64,000 nt of DNA, from assembly GCF_012274275.1 (NCBI RefSeq), contig NZ_JAANZA010000001.1, positions 496,001-560,000 of the forward strand, given 5' to 3'. The notes beneath the pieces were generated by a model. That model did not search any database. It had not been told where the DNA came from and was given only the letters and a program-made list of their open reading frames with translations. Shown one piece after another: positions 36,554 through 45,120 of the stretch. The first letter of the stretch is position 1; each line of letters begins with the position of its first letter. Origin of the DNA: Cryobacterium sp. BB307 (GTDB lineage: Bacteria; Actinomycetota; Actinomycetes; Actinomycetales; Microbacteriaceae). The position numbers and the translations under genes are program-made.

Positions 36554-39103
36554 ATGACAGACGAGAACACCGGCACCGACGAGGTCTCGGGCACCGACAG
36601 GATCGAACAGGTCGACCTGCAGCTCGAGATGCAGCGCAGCTACCTCGACTACGCGATGAGCGTCATCGTTGGGCGCGCGCTGCCCGAGGTTCGTGACGGC
36701 TTGAAGCCGGTGCACCGCCGCGTGATCTACGCGATGTTCGACGGCGGCTACCGGCCTGACAAGGCGTTCTCGAAGAGCGCGCGCGTCGTCGGCGAGGTCA
36801 TGGGCCAGTTCCACCCGCACGGTGACAGCGCCATCTACGACGCGCTGGTCCGCCTGGTGCAGCCGTGGAGCATGCGTTACCCGCTCGCGCTCGGCCAGGG
36901 CAACTTCGGCTCGGCCGGAAACGACGGGGCGGCCGCACCGCGGTACACCGAGACGAAGATGGCGCCGCTCGCGCTCGAGTTGGTCAGGGATATCGACGAA
37001 GACACCGTCGATTTCGGCGACAACTATGACGGCCGCACGCAAGAGCCGCTCGTGCTGCCCGCGCGATTCCCCAACCTGCTTGTCAACGGTTCGGTCGGCA
37101 TCGCGGTCGGCATGGCCACCAACATCCCTCCGCACAACCTGCGCGAGGTGTCTGCGGGTGCGCTCTGGCACCTGGCGAACCCGGATGCGACGAAGGAAGA
37201 GCTCGTCGAGGCGCTCCTTTCCCGTATCAAGGGACCCGACTTCCCGACCGGCGCCCAGATTCTCGGCGTCAAGGGCATCAACGACGCGTACCGCACGGGG
37301 CGGGGCTCGATCACAATGCGCGCGGTGGTCAACGTCGAGGAACTGCAGGGACGCACGTGCCTCGTCGTCACAGAGCTCCCGTACCAGGTCAACCCCGACA
37401 ACCTGGCGCTGAAGATCGCCGAGCTCGTCAAAGACGGACGCATCTCCGGCATCGCCGACATCCGGGACGAGACCTCCGGCCGCACCGGACAGCGCCTGGT
37501 TATCGTGCTCAAGCGCGACGCTGTCGCGAAGGTCGTGCTGAACAACCTGTACAAGCACACGCAGCTGCAGGAGAACTTCGGCGCGAACATGCTCGCGATT
37601 GTGGACGGCATCCCGCGCACGCTGCCGCTCGACGCATTCATCACCCTGTGGGTGGAACACCAGATCGAGGTGATCGTCCGGCGGACCCAGTTCCGGCTGA
37701 AGAAGGCCGAAGCAGAGGCGCACATCCAGCGTGGTTACCTCAAGGCCCTCGACGCGCTCGACGAGGTGATCGCGTTGATCCGCCGCTCGGCCGACGTCGA
37801 CGCCGCACGTGACGGGCTCAAGGACCTGCTCGACATCGACGACCTGCAGGCGAACGCGATTCTCGCCCTGCAGCTTCGCCGGCTCGCAGCGCTCGAGCGC
37901 CAGAAGATCATCGACTACGCCGCGCAGCTCGAACGGGAGATCGCCGAGTACAAGGCGATCCTCGCCGACGAGACCCGCCAGCGGCAGATCGTGAGCGACG
38001 AGCTCACCGAGGTCGTCGACAAGTTCGGCGACGACCGCCGCACCGAGATCATGTTCGGCTACGACGGCGACATGAACGTCGAGGACCTGATCCCCGAGGA
38101 GGAGATGGTCGTCACGGTCACGCGCGGCGGCTACATCAAGCGCACGCGCAGCGACAACTACCGCAGCCAGCACCGCGGCGGCAAGGGAGTCAAGGGCGCG
38201 CAACTTCGCGGCGAGGACGTCGTCGAGCACATGTTCGTCACGACGACGCACCACTGGCTGCTGTTCTTCACCAACAAGGGCCGTGTCTACCGCGCGAAGG
38301 CGTACGAGGTGCAGGAGGCCGGCCGTGACGCGAAGGGCCAGCACGTCGCAAACCTGCTCGCGCTGCAGCCCGATGAGGAGATCGCGCAGGTGCTCGCCAT
38401 CCGCGACTACGCCGCGGCCAGCTATCTGGTGCTCGCGACGCGAGGCGGCCTGCTGAAGAAGACGCTGCTCACCGAGTACGACACGAACCGCTCCGGCGGC
38501 ATCATCGCGATCAACCTGCGCGAGGGCGACGAGGTCGTCTCCGCGATGCTGGCGGACGACGACTCGGAGCTGCTGCTCGTGTCCCACAAGGGAATGTCGC
38601 TTCGCTTCAGGGCGACCGATGAGGCCCTACGGCCGATGGGGCGGTCGACATCCGGTGTCATCGGAATGCACTTCCGCGACGGTGACGAGCTGCTGAGCGC
38701 CAACGTCGTCAGCGATGACGGATTCGTGTTCGTCGTCACCGAGGGCGGCTTCGCCAAGCGCACTTCCATCGACCAGTACCGCGTGCAGAACCGTGGTGGT
38801 CTCGGTATCAAGGTCGCCAAACTTCAGGACGCTAGAGGCGATCTGGCGGGTGCTCTGATCGTCGACGAAGAGGACGAGGTCTTGGTGGTCCTTGCCAGCG
38901 GCAAGGTGGTACGCTCTGCCGTGGCCGAGGTTCCAGCGAAGGGTCGCGACACGATGGGGGTCGTCTTTGCACGCTTTGCAGAGGATGACCGGATCATCGC
39001 CATCGCGAAGAACAGCGAGCGAAACCTGCAAGAGCCGGCCACCGAAAGCCACACGGATGAGGACGGACCCGACGTGCCGCCCACCGGGAAAGACGAGGAC
39101 TGA
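36554..39103 (+). CDS. gyrA: DNA gyrase subunit A
   Basis: This 849-aa protein breaks and rejoins DNA. The catalytic tyrosine lies in [11 protein letters not shown], and the quinolone-resistance region includes [12 protein letters not shown]-like [15 protein letters not shown]. The six-bladed C-terminal wrapping domain starts around residue 510 and contains the GyrA-box form [10 protein letters not shown]. It ends with an acidic tail. The stop overlaps the next ATG. Confidence 0.98.
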   Translation: MTDENTGTDEVSGTDRIEQVDLQLEMQRSYLDYAMSVIVGRALPEVRDGLKPVHRRVIYAMFDGGYRPDKAFSKSARVVGEVMGQFHPHGDSAIYDALVRLVQPWSMRYPLALGQGNFGSAGNDGAAAPRYTETKMAPLALELVRDIDEDTVDFGDNYDGRTQEPLVLPARFPNLLVNGSVGIAVGMATNIPPHNLREVSAGALWHLANPDATKEELVEALLSRIKGPDFPTGAQILGVKGINDAYRTGRGSITMRAVVNVEELQGRTCLVVTELPYQVNPDNLALKIAELVKDGRISGIADIRDETSGRTGQRLVIVLKRDAVAKVVLNNLYKHTQLQENFGANMLAIVDGIPRTLPLDAFITLWVEHQIEVIVRRTQFRLKKAEAEAHIQRGYLKALDALDEVIALIRRSADVDAARDGLKDLLDIDDLQANAILALQLRRLAALERQKIIDYAAQLEREIAEYKAILADETRQRQIVSDELTEVVDKFGDDRRTEIMFGYDGDMNVEDLIPEEEMVVTVTRGGYIKRTRSDNYRSQHRGGKGVKGAQLRGEDVVEHMFVTTTHHWLLFFTNKGRVYRAKAYEVQEAGRDAKGQHVANLLALQPDEEIAQVLAIRDYAAASYLVLATRGGLLKKTLLTEYDTNRSGGIIAINLREGDEVVSAMLADDDSELLLVSHKGMSLRFRATDEALRPMGRSTSGVIGMHFRDGDELLSANVVSDDGFVFVVTEGGFAKRTSIDQYRVQNRGGLGIKVAKLQDARGDLAGALIVDEEDEVLVVLASGKVVRSAVAEVPAKGRDTMGVVFARFAEDDRIIAIAKNSERNLQEPATESHTDEDGPDVPPTGKDED

Positions 39104-39510
39104 TGAGTAGCATCGCGGAGAAGCTGCAGCGCAAGTCGCAGCGCGCAATGTCGACCAAGCAGGTCCGGCTGAAGCTGGTCTACATCGACTTCTGGTCGGC
39201 AGTGAAGCTGTCATTCCTGGTCGCAGTGTGCGGGGCGATCGTGTTCGTGGTCGTCGCGGTGCTGGTGTGGCTCGTTCTCAACACGACCGGCCTATTCACG
39301 CAGCTCAGCGGCCTCTTCGGCGACATCCTCGGTGATCCCAACTTCAACCTGCTCACCAGCTTCTCGCTCATGAATGTGCTGTTGTTCTCACTCATCGTCG
39401 GCGCGCTGAACATTGTCGTCGGCACCGTGCTCGGTGCGATCGGCGCGACGCTCTACAACCTGAGCGTGCGTCTCACCGGCGGCCTGCTGGTGGGCTTCAC
39501 CAACAACTAG
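39103..39510 (+). CDS. DUF3566 membrane protein downstream of gyrA
   Basis: This 135-aa protein has two helices with a short extracytoplasmic loop (residues 38-60 and about 94-120). The KQVRLKLVYIDFWSAVKLSF motif is the DUF3566 signature. In mycobacteria the homologue (Rv0007) also follows gyrA. The function is unknown; topology suggests a membrane accessory. Its ATG overlaps the gyrA stop. Confidence 0.88.
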   Translation: MSSIAEKLQRKSQRAMSTKQVRLKLVYIDFWSAVKLSFLVAVCGAIVFVVVAVLVWLVLNTTGLFTQLSGLFGDILGDPNFNLLTSFSLMNVLLFSLIVGALNIVVGTVLGAIGATLYNLSVRLTGGLLVGFTNN

Positions 39511-39932
39511 ACGGCCAGGTACCTCAGGGCAACATCGACCAGGTGCACTCGATCGAGGGTTGTCACCGCGTCGAGCGGAAACCATGCGGCCTCATCGGTG
39601 CTTCCGCCGATCTCGTTGGTGAGTTCACCGCCTGTGACGTGGGCGCGGTAGACGATCCGGATGGCGTGCAGCGGTCTAGTCGTCGGGTGGCTGCGCTCCT
39701 CGGCCGGGATGACGAAAGAGTCGATGCCCAGCACGCCGTCGAGTTCCGCGGTGTAGCCGGTCTCCTCGAGGATTTCCCTGCGCGCGCCGTCCGCCGGGTC
39801 CTCGCCGGGTTCCAGTCCACCGCCGGGTAGCGTCCACCCGCTGCGGCCGTGCTCGTTCCAGTGAGCGAGCAGCATCCGCTCGTCACGATCGATGATGACG
39901 CCGTAGCAGGCAATGCGAGTATCCACCAGCAC
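39507..39932 (-). CDS. NUDIX hydrolase
   Basis: The Nudix box is clear, with G-x5-E-x7-REILEETGY (GGGLEPGEDPADGARREILEETGY region, residues about 40-63). The likely start is GTG at 39932 (VLVDTRIACYG), giving about 141 aa; a frame to 40085 exists but overlaps the divergent gene. The substrate, such as a nucleotide sugar or oxidised nucleotide, cannot be inferred. The stop overlaps DUF3566 (4 bases, convergent). This and the next gene interrupt the usual gyrA-DUF3566-tRNA order, so they may be acquired (inference). Confidence 0.83.
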   Translation of the reverse strand: MLVDTRIACYGVIIDRDERMLLAHWNEHGRSGWTLPGGGLEPGEDPADGARREILEETGYTAELDGVLGIDSFVIPAEERSHPTTRPLHAIRIVYRAHVTGGELTNEIGGSTDEAAWFPLDAVTTLDRVHLVDVALRYLAV

Positions 39933-40033
39933 ACAGTACCGGTATGGAATCTGAGTCAATTCCTTTCTCGCTTCGTCGCGTGCCGGTAGATTCGCGAGAT
40001 GCGTGCAACGGATTCTGCCCCAGGAGATCCCGA

Positions 40034-40918
40034 ATGAACAGCCGGAAGGAGCCGGCCGGCGCGGAAGAGTCGCTGGAGGTTGCACTCGTCGGTGGTGGAA
40101 CCACCGGCGTGACGAGAGTGGGAGACACCGTCCGTCGGCCAGCCGGCAGTTGGACGCCGGCGGTACACAAACTGCTGGCGCACCTTGCTTCCGCCGGCTT
40201 TACGGGCGCCCCGCTCGCTCACGGCCTCGATGAGCTGGGCAGGGAGATCTTGGATTTCGTTCCCGGCGAGGTCGGGCACTACCCGATCCCCGAGTCTTTG
40301 CGGGGCGAAAAGGCACTAGTGACGGCCGGTGCGCTACTGCGGAACTATCACGACGCCACCGTAGGCTTGGTTGCCGACGGCGCCCATGATCTTGCCGACC
40401 TCCAGCTGGAGCCGCAGCCTCCGATCGAGGTTGTGTGTCACGGAGACTTCGCTCCGTACAACGTGGTGTTTCGCGATGGGGCAGCGGTCGCGATCATCGA
40501 CTTCGACTTTGCGCGACTGGGCCCGCGAGCATGGGATCTGGCGTATGCGCTGTATCGATTCGCGCCGCTGTCTAGTTCTCTGGACCCGTCGGATCCGTTG
40601 TCCAGTGTTGAGGTTCAGGCGGTGAGGGCGCGCGTATTCCTCGATGCCTACGGGTGCACTCCGAACCAGAGGAGCAGCACGATCGCCAGGCTCGTGCCCC
40701 GCCTGGAGGCCCTCATCGCCTTGATGCGCACGCGGGCGGGAGCCGGCGATGAGAACTTCGCGCGCCACATCGCGGATGGTCATCTCGCGCTTTATCTGCG
40801 CGACATCGACTACATCCGGAGTAACGAGCAGCATTGGCGGGTTGTCGTCGACGAACCGCCGAGCAGATCTGCTGAAGAGGACGGAAAATTGTGGAGCCTA
40901 GGGGAATCGAACCCCTGA
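40034..40918 (+). CDS. Aminoglycoside/homoserine-kinase-type phosphotransferase (APH fold)
   Basis: This 294-aa protein has the APH catalytic motif HGDFAPYN (Brenner motif) and the metal-binding IIDFDFARLGP. It could be a small-molecule kinase acting on amino alcohols, antibiotics or sugars; no resistance substrate is implied. The ATG at 40034 is favoured by AGGAG seven bases upstream. The frame ends (WSLGESNP stop) inside the antisense tRNA-Ala gene, so the coding end overlaps the tRNA 3' half by about 26 bases. This is an odd junction, and possibly a scar of insertion at the tRNA 3' end. Confidence 0.8.
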   Translation: MNSRKEPAGAEESLEVALVGGGTTGVTRVGDTVRRPAGSWTPAVHKLLAHLASAGFTGAPLAHGLDELGREILDFVPGEVGHYPIPESLRGEKALVTAGALLRNYHDATVGLVADGAHDLADLQLEPQPPIEVVCHGDFAPYNVVFRDGAAVAIIDFDFARLGPRAWDLAYALYRFAPLSSSLDPSDPLSSVEVQAVRARVFLDAYGCTPNQRSSTIARLVPRLEALIALMRTRAGAGDENFARHIADGHLALYLRDIDYIRSNEQHWRVVVDEPPSRSAEEDGKLWSLGESNP

Positions 40919-40964
40919 CCTCCTGCTTGCAAAGCAGGCGCTCTACCAATTGAGCTAAGGCCCC
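40892..40964 (-). tRNA. tRNA-Ala (anticodon TGC)
   Basis: This 73-base tRNA has a seven-base acceptor stem GGGGCCT/AGGCTCC with one G-U pair. The anticodon arm is CCTGC-TTTGCAA-GCAGG, giving TGC. The T arm is GGGTTCGATTCCC-like. There is no encoded CCA. It follows tRNA-Ile on the minus strand. Confidence 0.97.
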
Positions 40965-40991
40965 GAGTGTGCGTGAAAACGCACGAATGCG

Positions 40992-41065
40992 TGGGGCTAC
41001 CAGGACTTGAACCTGGGACCTCTTCGTTATCAGCGAAGCGCTCTAACCGCCTGAGCTATAGCCCC
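40992..41065 (-). tRNA. tRNA-Ile (anticodon GAT)
   Basis: This 74-base tRNA has the acceptor stem GGGGCTA/TAGCCCC (seven perfect pairs), the anticodon arm CTTCG-CTGATAA-CGAAG with GAT, and the T loop TTCAAGT. There is no encoded CCA. It lies 27 bases upstream of tRNA-Ala; the pair is on the strand opposite to gyrA. Confidence 0.97.
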
Positions 41066-41114
41066 CGAAATGCAGATACGAGACTATCGCACCGGGCGGA
41101 ACTTTGCGTAATCG

Positions 41115-41630
41115 CTACAGATCGTCAAGACTCTCGTCTTCGACCTCGTCCGCGACCCACATCTCGTCATCCGCGCGCAGCGTCTGCCACGCCGCATAGG
41201 CGATGCCGGCGACGGCGACGACGCCGACCGCGATGAGGATGTACCTCCCCGGTCCGCTCGACTGCTTGTCCACCGAGTTCGCCCGCATCGCAGAAGCGCG
41301 CGCCTTCGCCATAGCCTTCTGCACGCGCGGGTCCTTGGACGCCTCGAGGGTTGCCATCATCGCGCCGATGGACCCCGTTACACCGGGCATGAAGTCACGG
41401 GCCTTTGCGCCGACCGTCTGACCCATCTGCCGGGCTGTCGCGCGTCCGCTCGCATAGGCGGTGCGTACCCGGGGCGCGAACTCCTCACGACCGAGGTAGC
41501 GCGCTTGCTTGCCTGCTTCCAGAGCAACCTTCGACGCGTGATCGAGCACTTCCTTCTGCTCTTCCCACAGCTCGGCGGACTGGCGCTTCAGCCGACGAAG
41601 CTCACGTTCGCGCTTCCGTGACATTTCCAT
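41115..41630 (-). CDS. Hypothetical membrane-anchored protein with coiled N-terminus
   Basis: This 171-aa protein begins MEMSRKRERELRRLKRQ, a highly charged coiled-coil-like region. A central Gly/Ala-rich segment and a single helix (RYILIAVGVVAVAGIAYAAW, residues about 130-148) lead to an acidic tail ending ESLDDL. The ATG at 41630 has GGAGG eight bases upstream. I do not recognise the family. It is co-oriented with the tRNAs and divergent from the cyclophilin gene. Confidence 0.75.
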   Translation of the reverse strand: MEMSRKRERELRRLKRQSAELWEEQKEVLDHASKVALEAGKQARYLGREEFAPRVRTAYASGRATARQMGQTVGAKARDFMPGVTGSIGAMMATLEASKDPRVQKAMAKARASAMRANSVDKQSSGPGRYILIAVGVVAVAGIAYAAWQTLRADDEMWVADEVEDESLDDL

Positions 41631-41754
41631 CGGGATTCCTCCAAAGGTGGCGACCGGGGATAACGTGACTATCTTTGCACGAGGCTCATGTGCACTAAAC
41701 CGACGCTGGCTGAACGAACGCTGAGTCACAGGTCCACTGTGAAACAATTGGCAG

Positions 41755-42294
41755 ATGCCTGCACACACTCACGTAGCCACCATGCACACCTCACTCGGCG
41801 ACATCCGGATCAACCTGCTCGCCAATCACGCGCCGAAGACGGTCCGCAACTTTGTCGGGCTCTCCACCGGCACCATTGAGTGGACCGACCCGGCGACCGG
41901 TGACAAGACCAACCGCCCGCTGTACGAGGGTGTCGTCTTCCACCGCATCATCGACGACTTCATGATCCAGGGCGGCGACCCGCTCGGCCAGGGCACCGGC
42001 GGACCGGGCTATCAGTTCGACGACGAGATCCACCCGGAGCTGAACTTCAACGAGCCGTACGTCCTCGCGATGGCCAACGCCGGCATCCAGATGGGCCGCG
42101 GCACCAACGGATCGCAGTTCTTCATCACCACCGTTCCGACCCCGTGGCTCCAGGGAAAGCACACCATCTTCGGCGTGGTCGCGGATGACGAGTCCAAGGA
42201 GACCGTGAAGAAGATCGAGTCGGTCAAGAAGGACGGACGCGACCGCCCGATCGAGCCGGTCGTGCTCAATAGCGTCACCATTGACGAGCTCTAG
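41755..42294 (+). CDS. Peptidyl-prolyl cis-trans isomerase, cyclophilin type
   Basis: This 179-aa cytoplasmic cyclophilin has the motif FHRIIDDFMIQGGDP (catalytic Arg, Phe, Met, Gln). NAGIQMGRGTNGSQFFI and TPWLQGKHTIFG complete the active site. No signal peptide is evident. Homologues are commonly called ppiA or ppiB. It is 12 bases from the rhomboid gene, forming an operon. Confidence 0.95.
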   Translation: MPAHTHVATMHTSLGDIRINLLANHAPKTVRNFVGLSTGTIEWTDPATGDKTNRPLYEGVVFHRIIDDFMIQGGDPLGQGTGGPGYQFDDEIHPELNFNEPYVLAMANAGIQMGRGTNGSQFFITTVPTPWLQGKHTIFGVVADDESKETVKKIESVKKDGRDRPIEPVVLNSVTIDEL

Positions 42295-42306
42295 CGAGCA
42301 CACGGA

Positions 42307-43152
42307 GTGACCGACGCCTCCCAGACCGAGGGCAGCTACTGCTACCGGCACCCCGACCGGCAGAGCTTTGTGCTGTGCCAGCGCTGCGGTCGCACGATCT
42401 GCGGTGAATGCCAGACTCCGGCTGCGGTCGGCTTCCACTGCCCGGAGTGCATGAAAGAGGCGCGTGCCAGCATGCCCCGCGTGAAGCCTCGAGTGGTGAC
42501 GGCATTCAGTCGCAGCAGCAACGCGCCCGTCGTCACCTACTCGATCATCGCGTTGTGCGCTCTGGTCTGGGTTGCTCAACTGCTGAGCGGCGGTGCGGTG
42601 ACCCAGGCGCTGCTGTACTTCCCGCCGTGGACGGCGACCGAGCCGTGGCGGCTCATCACGTCCGCCTTCGTGCACTCGACCTCGCCGTTCCACATCCTGT
42701 TCAACATGTGGGCGCTGTGGCTGTTCGGATCGATGCTGGAAAGGATGCTCGGCCGCTGGCGTTTTCTCGCGCTGTACCTGCTGAGCGCGCTGGGCGGATC
42801 GGTCGCCGTGCTGTGGCTCTCTCCGCTGACGCCGGTCGTCGGCGCATCCGGAGCGGTGTTCGGCCTGTTCGGCGCTTTCTTCATGATCCAGCGCCGGCTC
42901 GGGGGCAACTCGATTCAGCTGATCATCGTGATCGGATTGAACCTGGCGATCGGGTTCGTCGTGCCTAACATCTCCTGGCAGGGCCACGTCGGCGGGCTGC
43001 TGGTCGGGATCGCGGTGGCTTGGGTGTTTGTGCTGACCCGGTCGCCGAGGAAGCGCAACGCTCAGCTGCTCGGGCTGGGCGCCATCCTGGCGGTGCTCGT
43101 CGCTCTCGCCGTGCTCGGCGACATCACCCTGATCAGCCGCGTCCTCGGATAG
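42307..43152 (+). CDS. Rhomboid-family intramembrane serine protease with zinc-binding N-terminus
   Basis: This 281-aa protein starts with GTG. An N-terminal zinc-ribbon/B-box-like part has C-x2-C, C-x2-C and C-x2-C-like pairs (CYRHPDRQSFVLCQRCGRT, CGECQ, CPEC). The six-helix rhomboid core has HILFNMWALW (oxyanion Asn), the catalytic Ser in GASGAVFG and the catalytic His in GHVGGLLVG. It cleaves transmembrane substrates. It lies between a cyclophilin and convergent crgA. Confidence 0.9.
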   Translation: MTDASQTEGSYCYRHPDRQSFVLCQRCGRTICGECQTPAAVGFHCPECMKEARASMPRVKPRVVTAFSRSSNAPVVTYSIIALCALVWVAQLLSGGAVTQALLYFPPWTATEPWRLITSAFVHSTSPFHILFNMWALWLFGSMLERMLGRWRFLALYLLSALGGSVAVLWLSPLTPVVGASGAVFGLFGAFFMIQRRLGGNSIQLIIVIGLNLAIGFVVPNISWQGHVGGLLVGIAVAWVFVLTRSPRKRNAQLLGLGAILAVLVALAVLGDITLISRVLG

Positions 43153-43198
43153 TTATCCACAGGCTTTCCACACTGGGGATAATTACACCTGTGTAATT
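43153..43198. promoter_or_regulatory. DnaA-box-like pair and palindrome between the rhomboid gene and crgA
   Basis: TTATCCACA (43153-43161) is a perfect DnaA box starting at the first base after the rhomboid stop. TGGGGATAA (43174-43182) matches at 8 of 9, and TTTCCACAC lies between. AATTACAC-CT-GTGTAATT (43181-43198) is an 8-base-arm inverted repeat. No gene is driven from here, since both neighbours converge. Confidence 0.5.
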
Positions 43199-43215
43199 GC
43201 CCCCGGTTCGGGGGC
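43199..43215. terminator. GC-rich hairpin between rhomboid and crgA
   Basis: GCCCCC-GGTTC-GGGGGC forms a six-base-pair stem immediately before the crgA stop (minus strand). It lies between two convergent genes and could end either; there is no T-tract on the plus strand. Confidence 0.5.
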
Positions 43216-43217
43216 GG

Positions 43218-43457
43218 TCAGCGCCAGCGAGTGGTCATGAGGAATCCGACGAAGAGGATTCCGAAACCGACCATGATGTTCCAGTTGCCGAGATCGGCGA
43301 CCGGCAACACGCCCTGGCTCACGTAGTAGACGATGATCCACGCCAGGCCGATGAGCATCAGGCCGAACATGATCGGCTTGAACCACACCGGGTTCGGGAC
43401 ATCGTCGCCGGAACGGGACTCTTCGGGGCGTGAGGGCTTCGTAGACGTTCTGGCCAT
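43218..43457 (-). CDS. crgA: Cell division protein CrgA
   Basis: This 79-aa protein has two helices and the signatures NPVWFKPIMFGLM and WNIMVGFGILFVGFLMTTRWR. CrgA recruits division proteins in Mycobacterium and controls sporulation septation in Streptomyces. Its proximity to the pknA-pknB-pbpA-rodA-pstP-fha cluster matches the Mtb order Rv0011c-Rv0020c. Confidence 0.95.
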   Translation of the reverse strand: MARTSTKPSRPEESRSGDDVPNPVWFKPIMFGLMLIGLAWIIVYYVSQGVLPVADLGNWNIMVGFGILFVGFLMTTRWR

Positions 43458-43523
43458 GCAGGGAGTCTAGCGGGTCTGTTCTGGCGAACCGCCCGGGCGT
43501 AGGGCTGACCCTAGAATTGATCA

Positions 43524-44300
43524 ATGACCGACAGCCGGCCACAGACGCGGCGCCGCGTGCGCGCGCAGCGTAAGAGGCTCAACATTGTCGGAGTGCTGGG
43601 TGAGCTGCTCATCACCGCGGGTGTGCTGGTCTTCCTCTTCCTCGGGTGGCAGCTCTGGCTCAATGACTTTGTCGTCGGCGAGCAGCATCGCGACGAAGCG
43701 GTCAAGCTGACCGAGTCCTGGGACAACGGTGACGGGTCGGTACCCACACGCGACCGGCCCGAGGTGCCGGAGGACTACGGCGACCCGATCGTGCCTGCCG
43801 TCGCCAAGGAGGCCGAGCAGTTCGCCGTCATGTACATTCCGCGCTTCGGCGACGACTGGGTGCGCACCGTCTCGGAAGGCATCAGCCTGAGCAAGGTCCT
43901 CAACCGGAACGGTATAGGACGCTACCCGGACACCCAGCTGCCTGGTGAGGTCGGCAACTTCGCGGTGGCCGCGCACCGCACGACCTACGGTGCGCCGTTC
44001 AAGCAGATCGCCGAGCTGCAGGTCGGCGACAAGATCTACGTGCGCACCCCGGATGCGTATTACACGTACGTCTACCGCAACACCGAGTACGTCTGGCCGA
44101 CCGGCGTCGACGTGAAGAACCCACTGCCGCAGCAACCACCGGAGACCCCGACCACCGACCGCATCCTCACGATGACCGCCTGCCATCCGATGTTCTCCGC
44201 GGCCGAGCGGATCATCGCCTACGCGGTGCTCGAGTCCTGGCAGCCGGCCGACGCCGGCCCGCCCGCCGAGTTGGAGCCCATACTGAAGGCGGGCGGCTGA
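43524..44300 (+). CDS. Class E sortase
   Basis: This 258-aa protein has an N-terminal helix (about residues 20-45) then a sortase domain. The catalytic Cys is in TMTACHPMFSAAERI (TLTTC-like), the His in AVAAHRTTYGAP, and an Arg follows. Class E enzymes cleave LAXTG-type signals, usually for pili or surface proteins. No sortase substrate with LAXTG is visible in the window, so its role is the housekeeping class. It overlaps the next small ORF by one base. Confidence 0.93.
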   Translation: MTDSRPQTRRRVRAQRKRLNIVGVLGELLITAGVLVFLFLGWQLWLNDFVVGEQHRDEAVKLTESWDNGDGSVPTRDRPEVPEDYGDPIVPAVAKEAEQFAVMYIPRFGDDWVRTVSEGISLSKVLNRNGIGRYPDTQLPGEVGNFAVAAHRTTYGAPFKQIAELQVGDKIYVRTPDAYYTYVYRNTEYVWPTGVDVKNPLPQQPPETPTTDRILTMTACHPMFSAAERIIAYAVLESWQPADAGPPAELEPILKAGG

Positions 44301-44461
44301 TGTACGGTGCGCTCTGGCGTGTGCTGCCCGGACCCGTGTGGCTGCGGATCCTCATCCTGATCCTCCTCGTCGCGGCGGTGCTCTACAGTCTCGTCACCTG
44401 GGTGTTCCCGTGGGTGAACTCGCTTCTCCCGGTGGAAGAATCGACCGTTGGAGGACCATGA
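44300..44461 (+). CDS. 53-aa small membrane protein between sortase and pabA
   Basis: ATG at 44300 overlaps the sortase stop (TGATG) and the TGA at 44459-44461 overlaps the pabA ATG. The sequence MYGALWRVLPGPVWLRIL leads into one hydrophobic helix (RILILILLVAAVLYSLVTW), then PWVNSLLPVEESTVGGP. Both junctions are coupled, which supports real translation. Similar small proteins occur at this position in related actinobacteria by my recollection, but the function is unknown. Confidence 0.72.
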   Translation: MYGALWRVLPGPVWLRILILILLVAAVLYSLVTWVFPWVNSLLPVEESTVGGP

Positions 44462-45096
44462 CCCACATACTCGTCATCGACAACTACGACAGCTTCGTCT
44501 ACACGCTGAACGGCTACCTGCAGGAGCTCGGCGCTGAAACGACCGTGTTGCGGAACGACGCGTTCGCTCCGGAGACCGCGGCCGCGCGCATCCGGGACTA
44601 TGACGGCGTGCTGCTCTCCCCGGGACCTGGTACTCCAGCCGCCGCGGGAGTCTCCATCCCGATCGTGCATGCTGCCCTCGACTCTGGGATGCCGTTGCTT
44701 GGCGTCTGCTTGGGACATCAGGCGATCGCTGAGGCGCTCGGTGCCACCGTGACCCACGCCGACGAGCTGATGCACGGCAAGACCTCGCAGGTCACGCACG
44801 ACGGCAGCGACTTCTACCGAGATGTGCCGCAGCCGTTCACGGCCACGCGGTACCACTCCCTCGCGGTCGTGAATTCGACCGTCCCGGATGACTTGATTGT
44901 CACCTCGCGCACCGACGGCGGAGTGATCATGGGCCTACGGCACCGCGCCGCGCCGATGTACGGGGTGCAATTCCACCCCGAGTCGGTGCTCACCGAAGGC
45001 GGCTATCAGATGCTCGGCAACTGGCTCGCGGCTGCCGGACTGCCGTCGGCGCGTGAGGCTGCGCGGGGTCGCTCGCCGCTCGTCAACCTCGGCTGA
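44458..45096 (+). CDS. pabA: Aminodeoxychorismate/anthranilate synthase glutaminase subunit (PabA/TrpG)
   Basis: This 212-aa class I amidotransferase has the nucleophile Cys in LLGVCLGHQAI and the His/Glu of VQFHPESV. It supplies ammonia for chorismate conversion to 4-amino-4-deoxychorismate (folate) or anthranilate. No trpE/pabB partner is nearby. The position next to pknB parallels Rv0013 (trpG/pabA) in M. tuberculosis. Confidence 0.9.
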   Translation: MTHILVIDNYDSFVYTLNGYLQELGAETTVLRNDAFAPETAAARIRDYDGVLLSPGPGTPAAAGVSIPIVHAALDSGMPLLGVCLGHQAIAEALGATVTHADELMHGKTSQVTHDGSDFYRDVPQPFTATRYHSLAVVNSTVPDDLIVTSRTDGGVIMGLRHRAAPMYGVQFHPESVLTEGGYQMLGNWLAAAGLPSAREAARGRSPLVNLG

Positions 45097-45120
45097 GCCG
45101 CGGGTTGTCTAGCCAGCGGA

